Part shown: positions 36,311 through 45,008 of the stretch, in pieces | Layout of the letters: each line of letters starts with the position of its first letter | Position numbering within the stretch: the first letter of the stretch is position 1 | Assembly (NCBI GenBank): GCA_964371035.1 | Contig: CAYJLG010000002.1 | Coordinates: 1 to 64,000, forward strand | Length of the DNA stretch: 64,000 nucleotides | Source of the DNA: UBA1535 sp964371035 | GTDB lineage: Bacteria > Bacillota > Clostridia > Tissierellales > Sedimentibacteraceae | Reading direction: 5' to 3' | The notes under the pieces: model-generated | The model's database searches: none | The model's input: the letters and a program-made list of their open reading frames with translations, nothing else | What the model was told of the DNA's origin: nothing | Program-made: the position numbers and the translations under genes

Positions 36311-36958
36311 GTGAATAGATACTTATCTTTGAAGGATCACGTGTATCAATACATTTCAGATTCACTTAACAATGGAACACTTATGCCAAACGACAAGATA
36401 AACGAAAATCAAGTATGCGAACAATTAGGAGTTAGTAGAACTCCTGTGCGTGAAGCTTTTATTCAACTTGCGAACGACGGTTATTTAGATAATCATCCAA
36501 GAAAAGGCTTCAGGGTAAAAAACTTATCTATTGAAAAAGCTCAAAACTTGTATGAACTTATCGGTATTTTAGATGGACGAGCTGCTGCGCTTACTGTAGA
36601 TTTGATTACAGATAAAGATATTAAACAGATGGAATTCACAGTGGATTCCATGGATTCTGCCATAAAAAGAAATTTAGCTCTTAAATATTATGAACTTCAA
36701 ATAGAATTTCACGAAATTTACTTGTCAAAATGTCCAAATAGTGAAATAATTGATATGCTAAAAAAATCAAAAAACAGCTTTTTTAGAAAACATTACTTAT
36801 TTGAAGCTGAAGATGTTCAAAACACAGTTTTGTTAGAGACAAACTCAGAGCATCATCAAATCGTTGAATTGTTTAAAAAAAGAGACAAAATGAAACTTGA
36901 AGCTTATATCAGAGATGTACATTGGGCTAAAAGCAAGGCTGAGTTTGATGTGCTGTAG
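36311..36958 (+). CDS. GntR family (FCD domain) transcriptional regulator
   Basis: The protein has 215 residues, starting at a GTG after AGGAGG. The N-terminal winged helix is typical of GntR (LKDHVYQYISDSLNNG, NENQVCEQLGVSRTPVREAFIQL, then NHPRKGFRV). The remainder is a helical FCD effector domain (LYELIGILDGRAAALTV, FHEIYLSKCPN, SEHHQIVELFKKRD). FCD regulators usually bind small carboxylates or amino acids. It is divergent from the DDAH-carboxypeptidase-opp operon and probably represses it at 35906-35925. The effector is unknown, but an arginine breakdown product would fit. Confidence 0.9.
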   Translation: MNRYLSLKDHVYQYISDSLNNGTLMPNDKINENQVCEQLGVSRTPVREAFIQLANDGYLDNHPRKGFRVKNLSIEKAQNLYELIGILDGRAAALTVDLITDKDIKQMEFTVDSMDSAIKRNLALKYYELQIEFHEIYLSKCPNSEIIDMLKKSKNSFFRKHYLFEAEDVQNTVLLETNSEHHQIVELFKKRDKMKLEAYIRDVHWAKSKAEFDVL

Positions 36959-37047
36959 TTTTGAATTTGTATGTAAATTAAAAGTTCAGTCCAACAATAT
37001 GTAAATGTTGCTAGTTTTAAAAAATTAATTATATTAATAAAAACATA

Positions 37048-37085
37048 AGCAAATGAAATAAAGCCAAAACTTTGTCTCATTTGCT
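37048..37085 (-). terminator. Terminator of the VOC gene
   Basis: AGCAAATGA pairs with TCATTTGCT with an AAAG/CTTT inner stem, followed on the minus strand by TATGTTTTTATT. It may also serve the convergent GntR gene. Confidence 0.7.
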
Positions 37086-37106
37086 ATATACTCAACTTAT
37101 CACAAT

Positions 37107-37475
37107 TTATAAGGATAGGTTTTGAAGCTTTTGAAATTCTACAAGATATCCATTAGGATCTTTTATAAAAAACGAGTATACAGGGTGATTCGGATGCATC
37201 GAAGGAGTACCGAGAGTCTCTATGCCAAGCGAGGTTATACGTTCATACTCTTTGTCTACTGAGGCTTCGCTATCACAGTTAAGCGACAAGCATAGACGAT
37301 CTGTCACTGCACTTTGTCCATCATAGCACACAAACCCAAAATGCCCTTTGACACATGAAAAAATTCTCGAACTCCCGTTTTCAAACACCTTTTCAAGCCC
37401 TATAACTTCACTATAAAATTTGTCTGTCTCTTCGATTGAAATACAGGGATAAAAGCTTATACTTGATGTTATCAT
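37107..37475 (-). CDS. VOC (glyoxalase/bleomycin resistance) superfamily protein
   Basis: The protein has 122 residues, with one vicinal-oxygen-chelate domain. ISFYPCISIEETDKFYSEVIGLEKVFENG and a C-terminal HPVYSFFIKDPNGYLVEFQKL (metal-ligand Glu in the last motif) are seen. The family covers glyoxalases, isomerases and resistance proteins, so the substrate is unknown. The ATG follows AGGAGG. It is probably transcribed alone, with a terminator after it. Confidence 0.8.
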   Translation of the reverse strand: MITSSISFYPCISIEETDKFYSEVIGLEKVFENGSSRIFSCVKGHFGFVCYDGQSAVTDRLCLSLNCDSEASVDKEYERITSLGIETLGTPSMHPNHPVYSFFIKDPNGYLVEFQKLQNLSL

Positions 37476-37590
37476 ATAATTATTCCTCCTGTTTTATCTG
37501 TTTTTAATTTTATACAAAAACTAGCATGTTTAATTATATCAAAAAAACTTCACCCATGCAACAAAATCGATTGTGATTTGATAAAAAAAT

Positions 37591-37615
37591 GGCAACGCAG
37601 TTTTGTTACGTTGCC
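37591..37615 (-). terminator. Orphan terminator
   Basis: GGCAACG and CGTTGCC form a hairpin followed on the minus strand by ATTTTTTT. It lies just past a gene remnant on the minus strand and does not serve any intact gene. Confidence 0.75.
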
Positions 37616-37652
37616 ATAATGTAAATAATATTCTTTTAAGTTTCTTATTTAC

Positions 37653-37735
37653 TTATACCCCAGGTATTAGTTTTTTTACAGCTTGTAAATCTTCAAGCGA
37701 AAAATTTGGATCGTCATTTTCAAGAACGTACTACC
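37653..37735 (-). pseudogene. 3' remnant of an unidentified minus-strand gene
   Basis: The minus strand is open for about 26 codons ending in DDPNFSLEDLQAVKKLIPGV and a stop, then the terminator at 37591-37615. An in-frame stop directly precedes it, and no start or ribosome site is present. It looks like the last part of a small gene, perhaps an antitoxin-like protein, whose front has been lost. The family is not recognised. Confidence 0.35.
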
Positions 37736-37758
37736 TTATGTACATGGGAGGTGTTTTT

Positions 37759-37914
37759 ATGCTTAACACAAATATATCAAGTATCAACTCGTATATCAAG
37801 TGCATGAGGACGAAAAAGCCGTGCAAATTATCAGTCTTTGGTCTCATTATGAGTTTTGATAGTAAAATAATTTATAAACTTGGCTACTTCAAGTACACAA
37901 TAGTTACCCAATAA
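37759..37914 (+). CDS. Possible small protein of 51 residues
   Basis: An ATG follows GGGAGGTG at good spacing, and the frame runs from MLNTNISSINSYIKC to the sequence YFKYTIVTQ. It has basic residues and no recognised domain. It ends just before the arcC terminator. It overlaps no other gene. The good ribosome site is the only support, so it may be a remnant. Confidence 0.3.
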   Translation: MLNTNISSINSYIKCMRTKKPCKLSVFGLIMSFDSKIIYKLGYFKYTIVTQ

Positions 37915-37917
37915 AAA

Positions 37918-37962
37918 AGATGTGTTTCCGATTCAAATGATTATTGATTCGAAAACACATCT
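37918..37962 (-). terminator. Terminator of the arc operon
   Basis: AGATGTGTTTTCGAATCA pairs almost completely with its complement, which ends in AACACATCT, and TTTTTTAT follows on the minus strand. It lies 11 bp past the arcC stop codon. Confidence 0.9.
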
Positions 37963-37973
37963 TTTGTTTGTTA

Positions 37974-38915
37974 TTAGTTTGAAATAACAGTTCCGCTTTT
38001 TCCTTCTAAAGCTTCTACTGCTTTGTAAAGAGAAGTGATTATGGCTTTTCTACCTGGTTTTGATTCAGCAAATTTTACTGCCGCTTGAACTTTAGGGAGC
38101 ATACTTCCTGGTGCAAAATGACCTTCTTCCATGTACTGTTTTGCTTTTTCTATTGTTAATTCAGCTAAGTTTTCTTGGTTTGGTTTGTTGAAGTTTATAG
38201 CTACTTTTTCAACTTCTGTCAAGATTAAAAGAATATCTGCTTCCATGCCTTCTGCTAATTTTTCAGCTGCTAAATCTTTGTCTATAACTGCTGCAACTCC
38301 TTCTAGTGATCCATCTTCTTTTTCTACTACTGGTATTCCACCACCGCCACAAGCTACAACTATAGTTGAATCCCAAAGCCTTGTTACAGTGTCTAATTCT
38401 ACTATTCTCATAGGCATAGGAGAAGGAACTACTCTTCTATATCCTCTACCTGCGTCTTCTTTCATAGTATAGCCCTTTTCTTCTTGGATAGTCTTAGCTT
38501 CATTTTCGCTATAAAAAGGACCTATAGGCTTTGTTGGATTAGTAAATGCTTTATCATTTTTATCTACAACTACTTGTGTAACTACTGAAACTACTGGTAT
38601 ATCTCTGTCTTGTTTTTTAATTTCATGTCTTAGACACTGTTGGATATGATAACCTATATAACCTTGACTCATTGCACCACAAACGTCAAAAGGCATAGCA
38701 GGTGTTACATCTTTTGCTGCTTCCGATGCAAGCAAAATTCTTCCTACTTGAGGTCCATTTCCATGAACTACTGCTATTTCATATCCTTGCTGACTAATAT
38801 TTGCTAATTGTTCACTAGTCTTTTTTACTACTGTCAACTGTGCTTCTGCTGTTGATGGCATGCCTTTATCTTCTAATGCATTACCGCCTAATGCTATTAC
38901 AACTCTTGTATTCAT
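37974..38915 (-). CDS. arcC: Carbamate kinase
   Basis: The protein has about 313 residues. The start is the ATG at 38915 after TGGAGG; an ATG four codons upstream overlaps that site. Signature blocks are VVIALGGNALED, VVHGNGPQVG, VACGGGGIPV and the DKDLAAEKLAE region. It makes ATP and ammonium/CO2 from carbamoyl phosphate, the last step of the arginine deiminase pathway. It is the third gene of the operon arcA-argF-arcC and is followed by a strong terminator. Confidence 0.95.
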   Translation of the reverse strand: MNTRVVIALGGNALEDKGMPSTAEAQLTVVKKTSEQLANISQQGYEIAVVHGNGPQVGRILLASEAAKDVTPAMPFDVCGAMSQGYIGYHIQQCLRHEIKKQDRDIPVVSVVTQVVVDKNDKAFTNPTKPIGPFYSENEAKTIQEEKGYTMKEDAGRGYRRVVPSPMPMRIVELDTVTRLWDSTIVVACGGGGIPVVEKEDGSLEGVAAVIDKDLAAEKLAEGMEADILLILTEVEKVAINFNKPNQENLAELTIEKAKQYMEEGHFAPGSMLPKVQAAVKFAESKPGRKAIITSLYKAVEALEGKSGTVISN

Positions 38916-39028
38916 TATTTCCTCCATTTATTAATACTAATTATATGTTTAGTAAGTAAAGAGCGAAAAGCAAAACGCCCTTCACTCTTAATGTATTTTA
39001 ACTCATCTTAATTACTAACTCAGAATTA

Positions 39029-40021
39029 CTAAATAGTCGCTACCATTACTGCTTTAATAGTATGCATTCTGTTTTCAGCTTCATCAAATACTACTGAATG
39101 TCTGCTTCTAAACACTTCATCTGTAACTTCTCTAATATCTATGCCCTTATCCATCCAGTCTTTAGCCATCTTAGTTTCAAAATCATGGAATGCAGGTAAA
39201 CAATGCATGAATAAAACGTCTGAATTTTCTGTTTTAGCAAGCATTTCCATTGTTACTTTGTAAGGAGTCAATAATTTAACTCTATCAGGAATTTGTGCTT
39301 CTTCTCCCATTGATGCCCAAACATCGGAGTAGATAACATCAGCACCTTTAACTGATTCAAGGCTATCAGAAACTTCTATTTTTCCACCTGTTTGTTCTGC
39401 TATCGCTGCTACTTCTTTTAGTATGTTTTGATCTAATTCTTGTTCCATTACTTTAGGTCCTAACGCTACAAAGTGCATTCCCATCTTAGCACAACCATAC
39501 ATCCAAGCATATGACATGTTGTTTCTGATATCTCCTGCAAATACTACTTTTACTTTGTTTAAAGGCTTTCCTACATGTTCTTCTATCGTAAGCATATCTG
39601 CTAATATTTGTGTTGGGTGATCTACGTCAGTAAGTCCATTCCAAACTGGAACACCTGAATGTTTTGCTAAGTTTTCAACAACTTCTTGCTCGTATCCTCT
39701 ATATTCGATACCATCATAAAATCTACCTAGTACTTTTGCAGTATCTTCTAAAGATTCTTTTTTGCCCATTTGTGAACTTCCTGAATCTAAGAAAGTAACG
39801 CCTGCACCTTCTTCCATCGCACCAACTTCAAAAGCACATCTTGTTCTTGTTGACGATTTTTCGAATAACAATACTATGTTTTTACCTTTTAATAATTGAT
39901 TGCAAACTCCCATTCTCTTTTTAGCTTTAAGATCATGTGATAAGTCTAATAAGTATCTGATTTCTGCCGGTGTGAAATCCATTAGTGTCAAAAAACTTCT
40001 TCCTTTTAAATTAACTGCCAT
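39029..40021 (-). CDS. arcB: Ornithine carbamoyltransferase (catabolic)
   Basis: The protein has 330 residues. STRTR at 57-61 binds carbamoyl phosphate, HPTQ is at 135-138, and HCLP near residue 273 carries the catalytic Cys. The fold and length fit OTC. Position between arginine deiminase and carbamate kinase indicates it works backwards, splitting citrulline into ornithine and carbamoyl phosphate. The ATG follows CAGGAGG. Sequence alone does not separate anabolic from catabolic types. Confidence 0.93.
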   Translation of the reverse strand: MAVNLKGRSFLTLMDFTPAEIRYLLDLSHDLKAKKRMGVCNQLLKGKNIVLLFEKSSTRTRCAFEVGAMEEGAGVTFLDSGSSQMGKKESLEDTAKVLGRFYDGIEYRGYEQEVVENLAKHSGVPVWNGLTDVDHPTQILADMLTIEEHVGKPLNKVKVVFAGDIRNNMSYAWMYGCAKMGMHFVALGPKVMEQELDQNILKEVAAIAEQTGGKIEVSDSLESVKGADVIYSDVWASMGEEAQIPDRVKLLTPYKVTMEMLAKTENSDVLFMHCLPAFHDFETKMAKDWMDKGIDIREVTDEVFRSRHSVVFDEAENRMHTIKAVMVATI

Positions 40022-40097
40022 TTTAAAAATCCTCCTGAATTTTAATAATAATATTTTTTTACGGAATTTTCCGTATATTAACTTTTTTGTCTATAAT

Positions 40098-41315
40098 CTA
40101 TATTTTTTCTCTTATAAGTGGCATACTCATACATCTTGGGCCACCTCTACCCCTTGAAAGTTCTGAGCTTGGCATGATGTGAGTAATTATTCCGTTTTCT
40201 TGTAAAACTTTATTTGTCACATGATTTCTTGAATACACGACAACTTCCCCAGGAGCTATCGCTAATGTGTTTGAGCCGTCATTCCATTGTTCTCTAGCCG
40301 CATCTATAACATTTCCACCACCACATGTAATAAGTGTTATCTTATCTAGATTTAGGTGACTCTTAAGCATTTCATCTATCGTGTCGTGATGTTCTTCTAT
40401 TTTAAGTCTTCCTGCTTCATCTTTAGTTATTGCAAATAAACTCATGTCTTTTTTGATGTTTGGATGGATTGTAAACTTGTCGCGGTCAAGCATTGTAAAT
40501 ACTGTATCTAAATGCATGAAAGCTCTATGTTTTGGAATATCAATCGCTAATATTTTTTTGAAGTTTTCTTTTCCTAATATGTTTGCAGCATATTTTTCGA
40601 TCGCACTCGGCTGAGTTCTCTGTGAAATACCTATCGCGATAGTTTCTTCATCAAGAATTAGTATGTCGCCTCCTTCAATAGAGTACTCGCAAGTTCTGTC
40701 ATACCAGTATGGTGTCTTGTTGTATTCTGGATGATGATTGAAAATATATTTCCCAAAAATTGTTTCTCTGCATCTTGTTTCAGTATTCATCTTGTGAAGA
40801 GATACTCCTGCACCTGCCGTAGCAAATGGATCTCTAGTAAAATACAAGTTCGGCATAGGATCTACTATAAATGGATAATCCATGTCTAAATAGTCTACTA
40901 GATTTTTCTTAGTATAACCTTTAATTTCTGAAAATCTCACACCTGCCATCATCTTGTCAACCATATCTTTAGTATCAAATGATTTGAAAAACTCTTTAAG
41001 AATTTCAGTCTTTCCTGCCTCTTTAACACCAGCTTCAAGTATGTACTCTTTTATAAATTCTTCTTTAATGTTGCTATCTTTAATAGTTTCAGTTACTAAA
41101 TCTGCTAAATACACAACTTCTGCACCATTATCTGTCAAAAGTTTAGCAAATTCATCATGCTCTTCACGAGCTATTTTAAGGTAAGGTATATCGTCGAACA
41201 GTAATCTTTCAAGGTATTCAGGCATTAAATTTTCTAATTCATGTCCTGGCTTGTGCAACAATATTTTCTTTAATTTTCCAATTTCCGAGTAAATTTGTAT
41301 AGCATTATTATTCAT
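40098..41315 (-). CDS. arcA: Arginine deiminase
   Basis: The protein has 405 residues from the ATG at 41315, which follows CTGGAGG. The frame extends 32 codons upstream but without a site. It hydrolyses arginine to citrulline and ammonia. Visible motifs are PNLYFTRDPFA, SIEGGDIL, HLDTVFTM with the catalytic His, and the C-terminal GRGGPRCMSMPL with the nucleophilic Cys at about residue 395. The length is normal for the family (about 410). It is first in the arc operon. The leader contains ArgR-like and cre-like sequences, which suggests induction by arginine and repression by preferred carbon sources. Confidence 0.95.
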   Translation of the reverse strand: MNNNAIQIYSEIGKLKKILLHKPGHELENLMPEYLERLLFDDIPYLKIAREEHDEFAKLLTDNGAEVVYLADLVTETIKDSNIKEEFIKEYILEAGVKEAGKTEILKEFFKSFDTKDMVDKMMAGVRFSEIKGYTKKNLVDYLDMDYPFIVDPMPNLYFTRDPFATAGAGVSLHKMNTETRCRETIFGKYIFNHHPEYNKTPYWYDRTCEYSIEGGDILILDEETIAIGISQRTQPSAIEKYAANILGKENFKKILAIDIPKHRAFMHLDTVFTMLDRDKFTIHPNIKKDMSLFAITKDEAGRLKIEEHHDTIDEMLKSHLNLDKITLITCGGGNVIDAAREQWNDGSNTLAIAPGEVVVYSRNHVTNKVLQENGIITHIMPSSELSRGRGGPRCMSMPLIREKI

Positions 41316-41343
41316 AGCAACCTCCAGGTTTATTATAAATTCT

Positions 41344-41372
41344 TCTAATAAAAGCTTACCACCAAACCCATG
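41344..41372 (-). promoter_or_regulatory. Possible promoter of the arc operon
   Basis: On the minus strand TTGACT is followed after 17 bp by TAAGCT, a weak -10, about 30 bp before the arcA ATG. The weak -10 would fit an activated promoter with the boxes just upstream. Confidence 0.4.
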
Positions 41373-41388
41373 AAAAGTCAACGATTTT

Positions 41389-41421
41389 TTATAATTATTC
41401 GTTGTATGCATAATTATTCTA
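41389..41421. promoter_or_regulatory. Two ArgR-like boxes upstream of arcA
   Basis: The decamer ATAATTATTC occurs at 41391-41400 and again at 41410-41419, each in a 14-bp context close to the ARG box consensus TGAATAATTATTCA. The spacing is about two helical turns, as is usual for paired ARG boxes. No argR gene is in the window. Confidence 0.5.
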
Positions 41422-41427
41422 TTTTTA

Positions 41428-41441
41428 GCGAAACGTTTTCA
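41428..41441. promoter_or_regulatory. cre-like site upstream of arcA
   Basis: The minus strand reads TGAAAACGTTTCGC. It matches the catabolite-response palindrome TGAAAACGTTTTCA in the first 11 of 14 positions. CcpA control of arc operons is known in other Firmicutes. Confidence 0.4.
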
Positions 41442-41536
41442 TGTATTTTTTTCGTTATAATTAAGTCCTTTATCGTTTTCAGCTCGCATCCATTTCTAAA
41501 TATTATTAAGAAAAATATACAATTATTCATTTTGCT

Positions 41537-41604
41537 ATTACTATCCACAATTTGCATAAGTATTTTTTCGTTATTTACGCCAGAAATTGACTGTGAGTAG
41601 TAAC
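41537..41604. mobile_element. MITE-like element, short copy E (68 bp)
   Basis: The right end CTGTGAGTAGTAAC is well conserved, and TTTTTTCGTTATTTACGCCAGAAATTGA matches the subterminal region of copy A. The left end ATTACTATCCACA is a weaker match. No duplication is visible. It lies directly after the dinB stop codon. Confidence 0.55.
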
Positions 41605-41607
41605 AAA

Positions 41608-42825
41608 TTATTCACTTTTATCTGAAAACAAATCAGAATTTATAATATTTGCCAATTTAATGCTATCTTTTCCAAATTTGTTTCTTATATTGTCGATAGC
41701 ATTTTCAAGTTTTTCTTCTTTGTCGTGAACATCATTTTTCTCGCTAAATAGACTCAATTGTTCTATAGAATCATCTGCAGACACTAAGTTTGTGCCAGTC
41801 ACAGATAGCATTCTTATGGGTTTGTTTTCTTTCCAACATGCTTTTACTAGTTCAAATGCTACTTCTCTTATTTCTTTAGACAGATTGGTAGGCCTGTCTA
41901 AGGCCTTTTGCTTATTAATGACTTTGAAATCAGGATCTTTGATACTAACTTGAACAGTATTGCATTTTAGTCCATAACTGCGCATCCTCGCTCCAACAGT
42001 GTCAGCTAAAGTTGTAATGCCTATTAAAATATCTTCATCGCCAGTTAGATTTCTTCTAAATGTCATGCCATTGCCTACAGATTTTAGTTTTGAGTCTTCA
42101 TCTATTGACTTAACAGGACTTTCGTCAAATCCTAACGCATAATCATAGATTGCTGAACCCATTTTTCCATATTTCGATTCTAGAAAACTCTTTTCACACT
42201 TGCTTAGTTGTCCTATATTAAATACACCTATCTTTGCTAACTCTCTAGCCATCGTTTTTCCTACATATAATAAATCGGAAACAGGCAGCGGGTAGACAAT
42301 TTGTTTAAAGTTTTGTCTGTCAATGACAGTAGTTGCATCCGGTTTTTTATAATCACTCCCAAGTTTTGCAAATATTTTATTGAAAGAAACTCCTACAGAA
42401 ATAGTCAAACCAAGTTCGTTTCTCACAGTTTCACGCAATGTATCTGCTATTTTTTTTCCATCACCAAACAGTTCGAAACTATCTGTGACATCGAGCCAAG
42501 ATTCATCTATTCCAAATGGTTCTACTAAGTTTGTATATTGTTCATAAATTTTATTTATCATACGAGAAAATTTTACATATTCATCATAGTGCGGCGGCAC
42601 CAGCACTAAATCAGGGCATTTTTGTTTTGCTTTCCAAACGGTTTCAGCCGTTTGAATTTTATATTTTTTTGCAAGTTCATTTTTGGCAAGTATTATTCCA
42701 CGCCGATTTTCAGGGTTGCCGCACACTGCCATAGGCACGTTGCTCAATTCAGGGTTTAAAACTGTTTCGACAGATGCATAAAACCCATTGCAATCACAGT
42801 GTAATATAGTTCGATTTGCTTTCAT
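41608..42825 (-). CDS. dinB: DNA polymerase IV (Y family)
   Basis: The protein has 405 residues. The N-terminal ILHCDCNGFYASVE supplies the first metal-binding Asp, and FGIDESWLDVTD the second Asp-Glu pair. ISVGVSFNKIFAKLGSDYKKPDAT follows as in the UmuC-like palm. The little-finger region contains SVGNGMTFRRNLT. It carries out translesion synthesis with low fidelity. The ATG follows AGAGGA. It lies alone between the arc leader and the LCP gene terminator. No LexA box was identified. Confidence 0.9.
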   Translation of the reverse strand: MKANRTILHCDCNGFYASVETVLNPELSNVPMAVCGNPENRRGIILAKNELAKKYKIQTAETVWKAKQKCPDLVLVPPHYDEYVKFSRMINKIYEQYTNLVEPFGIDESWLDVTDSFELFGDGKKIADTLRETVRNELGLTISVGVSFNKIFAKLGSDYKKPDATTVIDRQNFKQIVYPLPVSDLLYVGKTMARELAKIGVFNIGQLSKCEKSFLESKYGKMGSAIYDYALGFDESPVKSIDEDSKLKSVGNGMTFRRNLTGDEDILIGITTLADTVGARMRSYGLKCNTVQVSIKDPDFKVINKQKALDRPTNLSKEIREVAFELVKACWKENKPIRMLSVTGTNLVSADDSIEQLSLFSEKNDVHDKEEKLENAIDNIRNKFGKDSIKLANIINSDLFSDKSE

Positions 42826-42903
42826 ATATATCCTCTCAAATCACTGAATTCTTCTGATAAAACAGCAGTATTGCCATTTGTTACATAAATCTACTTACAA
42901 TAA

Positions 42904-42933
42904 AAGGCAGCTGTTTTTCAACATAACTGCCTT
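42904..42933 (-). terminator. Terminator of the LCP gene pair
   Basis: AAGGCAG pairs with CTGCCTT around a 16-base loop, followed on the minus strand by TTATTG. It lies just past the stop of the LCP gene at 42946. Confidence 0.7.
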
Positions 42934-42945
42934 AGCAATTTATCG

Positions 42946-43902
42946 TTATTCTTCTAATTTGTTGCTTGTAGTTACACCATACATGTCATACATTAATATT
43001 AGAGTTTCTTCTTCATCTTGAAGGAAGAAAGATACACCGTTAATTGTTTTGTCAGTTCCTGGCAAAGTACGTGTTTCTAATTTATCCATCGTAAACCCAA
43101 CCGCATCAGATGCTAACGCAATCAACTCAGAAATTGAAAAATTAGTTTCGACATATCCATAAACTTCTTGGATGAAGCTAGGTAATTTAAGTGTTAAAAC
43201 TTTAGATAATGCCGCTTTCAAAAATTCTTGTTGAGCTTTAATTCTACCTAAATCAGCATCTGGATAACCTGATCTAAATCTTAAAAAATCTAAAGAGTTT
43301 TCTCCATCTAGCAGCTGATAACCTTCTGGAATATCTATATGAAGAGGTGGAGTTGCATATGGGTCTTCGTAGTACATATGCATAGGCACATAAACTTCTA
43401 CGCCACCTAAAATATCTACACCTGCAACTACGGCTTCATAATCGACTGTCACATATCTATGAATAGGTATGTTTAATATATTTTCAACAGCATCTATCAA
43501 TCCATCTATATCTTCTGATTGATAAACAGCGTTGATTCTTAAGAATCCATCGTAATACCCTTCTCTTTCATAGTAAGTATCTCTAGGAATAGATATCAAA
43601 TCTGCCTCTTTAGTGTCTCTATCGAAACTTGCAACCATTATTGTATCAGTCCTTGAAGCTTCAAATCCTACTACTAATACATTGATTATATTTTTTTCTT
43701 CTAGTGCTTTTTCAAATGGAGTTTTGTTATCTGATGTAGTCGAATCTCCATTGTTTTCATCTTTACCAAAATCAGGATCTGCACTGCCATAAACTATATC
43801 ATCTAACGGATTAAAAATCATTATATATGAATATATTCCGCCAAATATTAGCAGCATAGATGCCAAAAAAGTAATCAAGAATACTTTTAAAAACTGAATC
43901 AT
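42946..43902 (-). CDS. LytR-CpsA-Psr family wall-polymer transferase, paralogue 1
   Basis: The protein has about 318 residues from the ATG at 43902 after AAAGGTGG. One N-terminal membrane segment (FLKVFLITFLASMLLIFGG) is followed by an extracellular LCP domain. RTDTIMVASFD, SIPRDTYYER and the DILGGVEVYVP block carry the Arg and Asp residues that bind polyprenyl pyrophosphate in this family. FLRFRSGYPDADLGRIKAQQEFLKAAL is the conserved LCP helix. Such enzymes attach secondary polymers to peptidoglycan. SLH proteins need such a polymer, so a link to the S-layer is plausible. It lies 69 bp after its paralogue. Confidence 0.88.
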   Translation of the reverse strand: MIQFLKVFLITFLASMLLIFGGIYSYIMIFNPLDDIVYGSADPDFGKDENNGDSTTSDNKTPFEKALEEKNIINVLVVGFEASRTDTIMVASFDRDTKEADLISIPRDTYYEREGYYDGFLRINAVYQSEDIDGLIDAVENILNIPIHRYVTVDYEAVVAGVDILGGVEVYVPMHMYYEDPYATPPLHIDIPEGYQLLDGENSLDFLRFRSGYPDADLGRIKAQQEFLKAALSKVLTLKLPSFIQEVYGYVETNFSISELIALASDAVGFTMDKLETRTLPGTDKTINGVSFFLQDEEETLILMYDMYGVTTSNKLEE

Positions 43903-43971
43903 TACTTTTCCACCTTTCTTTAAAACCATTTAGTATTATATCACTAAGCATGTAATTATTCAATCAATTTT

Positions 43972-44934
43972 TTATTGATTTTCAATTACATTTTCATTTA
44001 AGACGCCATACAAGTCATATACGTATTTTTCAATCTCTTCCTCATTTATAATTACATAGCTTAAACCATCAATATCTTTTGTGTAATGCTCTGGTATTGA
44101 CAACTCTAGGTCATCTGTTGTAAATCCAACTACACTCGTTGCTAAACTCAATAATTCTGATAGTTTGAAATCAGTTTCAATATGATTGAAAGCTTCTTCT
44201 ATTACGGCTGGAAGTTTAAAACCCATAGCTTTTTTTATTGCTTCATTTATAAACATTTGTTGTGTCTCTATCCTGCCGATATCTCCGCTAGGATACCCCG
44301 TACCATCACTATTTTGCCTAAATCTCAATAATTTCAGAGCATCTTCACCCATTAGAATTTGAGTTCCTTCATTTATGTTGATTTCAAGCGGTGGTGTGTC
44401 GTATGGATCATAATAGTACATATCCATAGGTACATAAACTTCAACTCCCCCTAATAAATCAACTATACTCACAACTGCATTATAATCGACCGATACATAG
44501 TTGTGAATCGGGATTCCTATAACATTTTCAACTGCAATAGTCAACCCTGCTATACCTTCTGTTTGATATACAGCGTTTATTTTCTTTTGTTGTGGATTTG
44601 TAAATCCGTCTCTTTCATAATACGTATCTCTAGGAATAGAAAGAATATCTGCTTCTTTGTTATCTTTGTCATAACTCACAATCATTATAGTGTCTGTGCG
44701 TGTATCTTCTTTTCCAATCAATAGTACATTTATTCTACTGCTATTTTGTTTAGCGCTTTCTATTGGTGTTAAATTTTCATCTATTTCATCATTTGTTATC
44801 ATAGCAGCTATTTCTTGAATAGATGGAAATTTTACAGAATCGTTATTTAAAACAAAATACCCAATCCCCCAAAATAAACCTATAAACAAAAATAGGAGGA
44901 TAGTTGAAAAATATATTTTCAAAAAATGTTTCAT
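43972..44934 (-). CDS. LytR-CpsA-Psr family wall-polymer transferase, paralogue 2
   Basis: The protein has 320 residues. It has the same layout as the neighbouring gene: one membrane segment (IYFSTILLFLFIGLFWGIGYF) and an LCP domain with RTDTIMIVSYD, SIPRDTYYER, DLLGGVEVYVP and LLRFRQNSDGTGYPSGDIGRI. The two are tandem duplicates that have diverged moderately, and are probably cotranscribed. The ATG follows GAGGTAAGAG. Each may act on a different polymer, as in bacteria with several LCP proteins. Confidence 0.88.
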   Translation of the reverse strand: MKHFLKIYFSTILLFLFIGLFWGIGYFVLNNDSVKFPSIQEIAAMITNDEIDENLTPIESAKQNSSRINVLLIGKEDTRTDTIMIVSYDKDNKEADILSIPRDTYYERDGFTNPQQKKINAVYQTEGIAGLTIAVENVIGIPIHNYVSVDYNAVVSIVDLLGGVEVYVPMDMYYYDPYDTPPLEININEGTQILMGEDALKLLRFRQNSDGTGYPSGDIGRIETQQMFINEAIKKAMGFKLPAVIEEAFNHIETDFKLSELLSLATSVVGFTTDDLELSIPEHYTKDIDGLSYVIINEEEIEKYVYDLYGVLNENVIENQ

Positions 44935-44971
44935 CTCTTACCTCATAATTACTATACACTTCAATATTATT

Positions 44972-44999
44972 GTTACTATTCACAGTTTAACATACTAAC
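44972..44999. mobile_element. MITE-like element end, fragment F
   Basis: GTTACTATTCACAGTTTAACAT is a clear terminal sequence of the family. It is followed almost at once by ACTAAC, so only one end or a minimal internally deleted copy remains. It lies between the LCP gene and prmC. Confidence 0.5.
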
Positions 45000-45008
45000 A
45001 ATTTTATA

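Noticed and set aside
44947..44960. A second MITE end (ATTACTATACAC) next to fragment F
   Set aside because: The match is short, lacks the CACAG block, and has no partner end.
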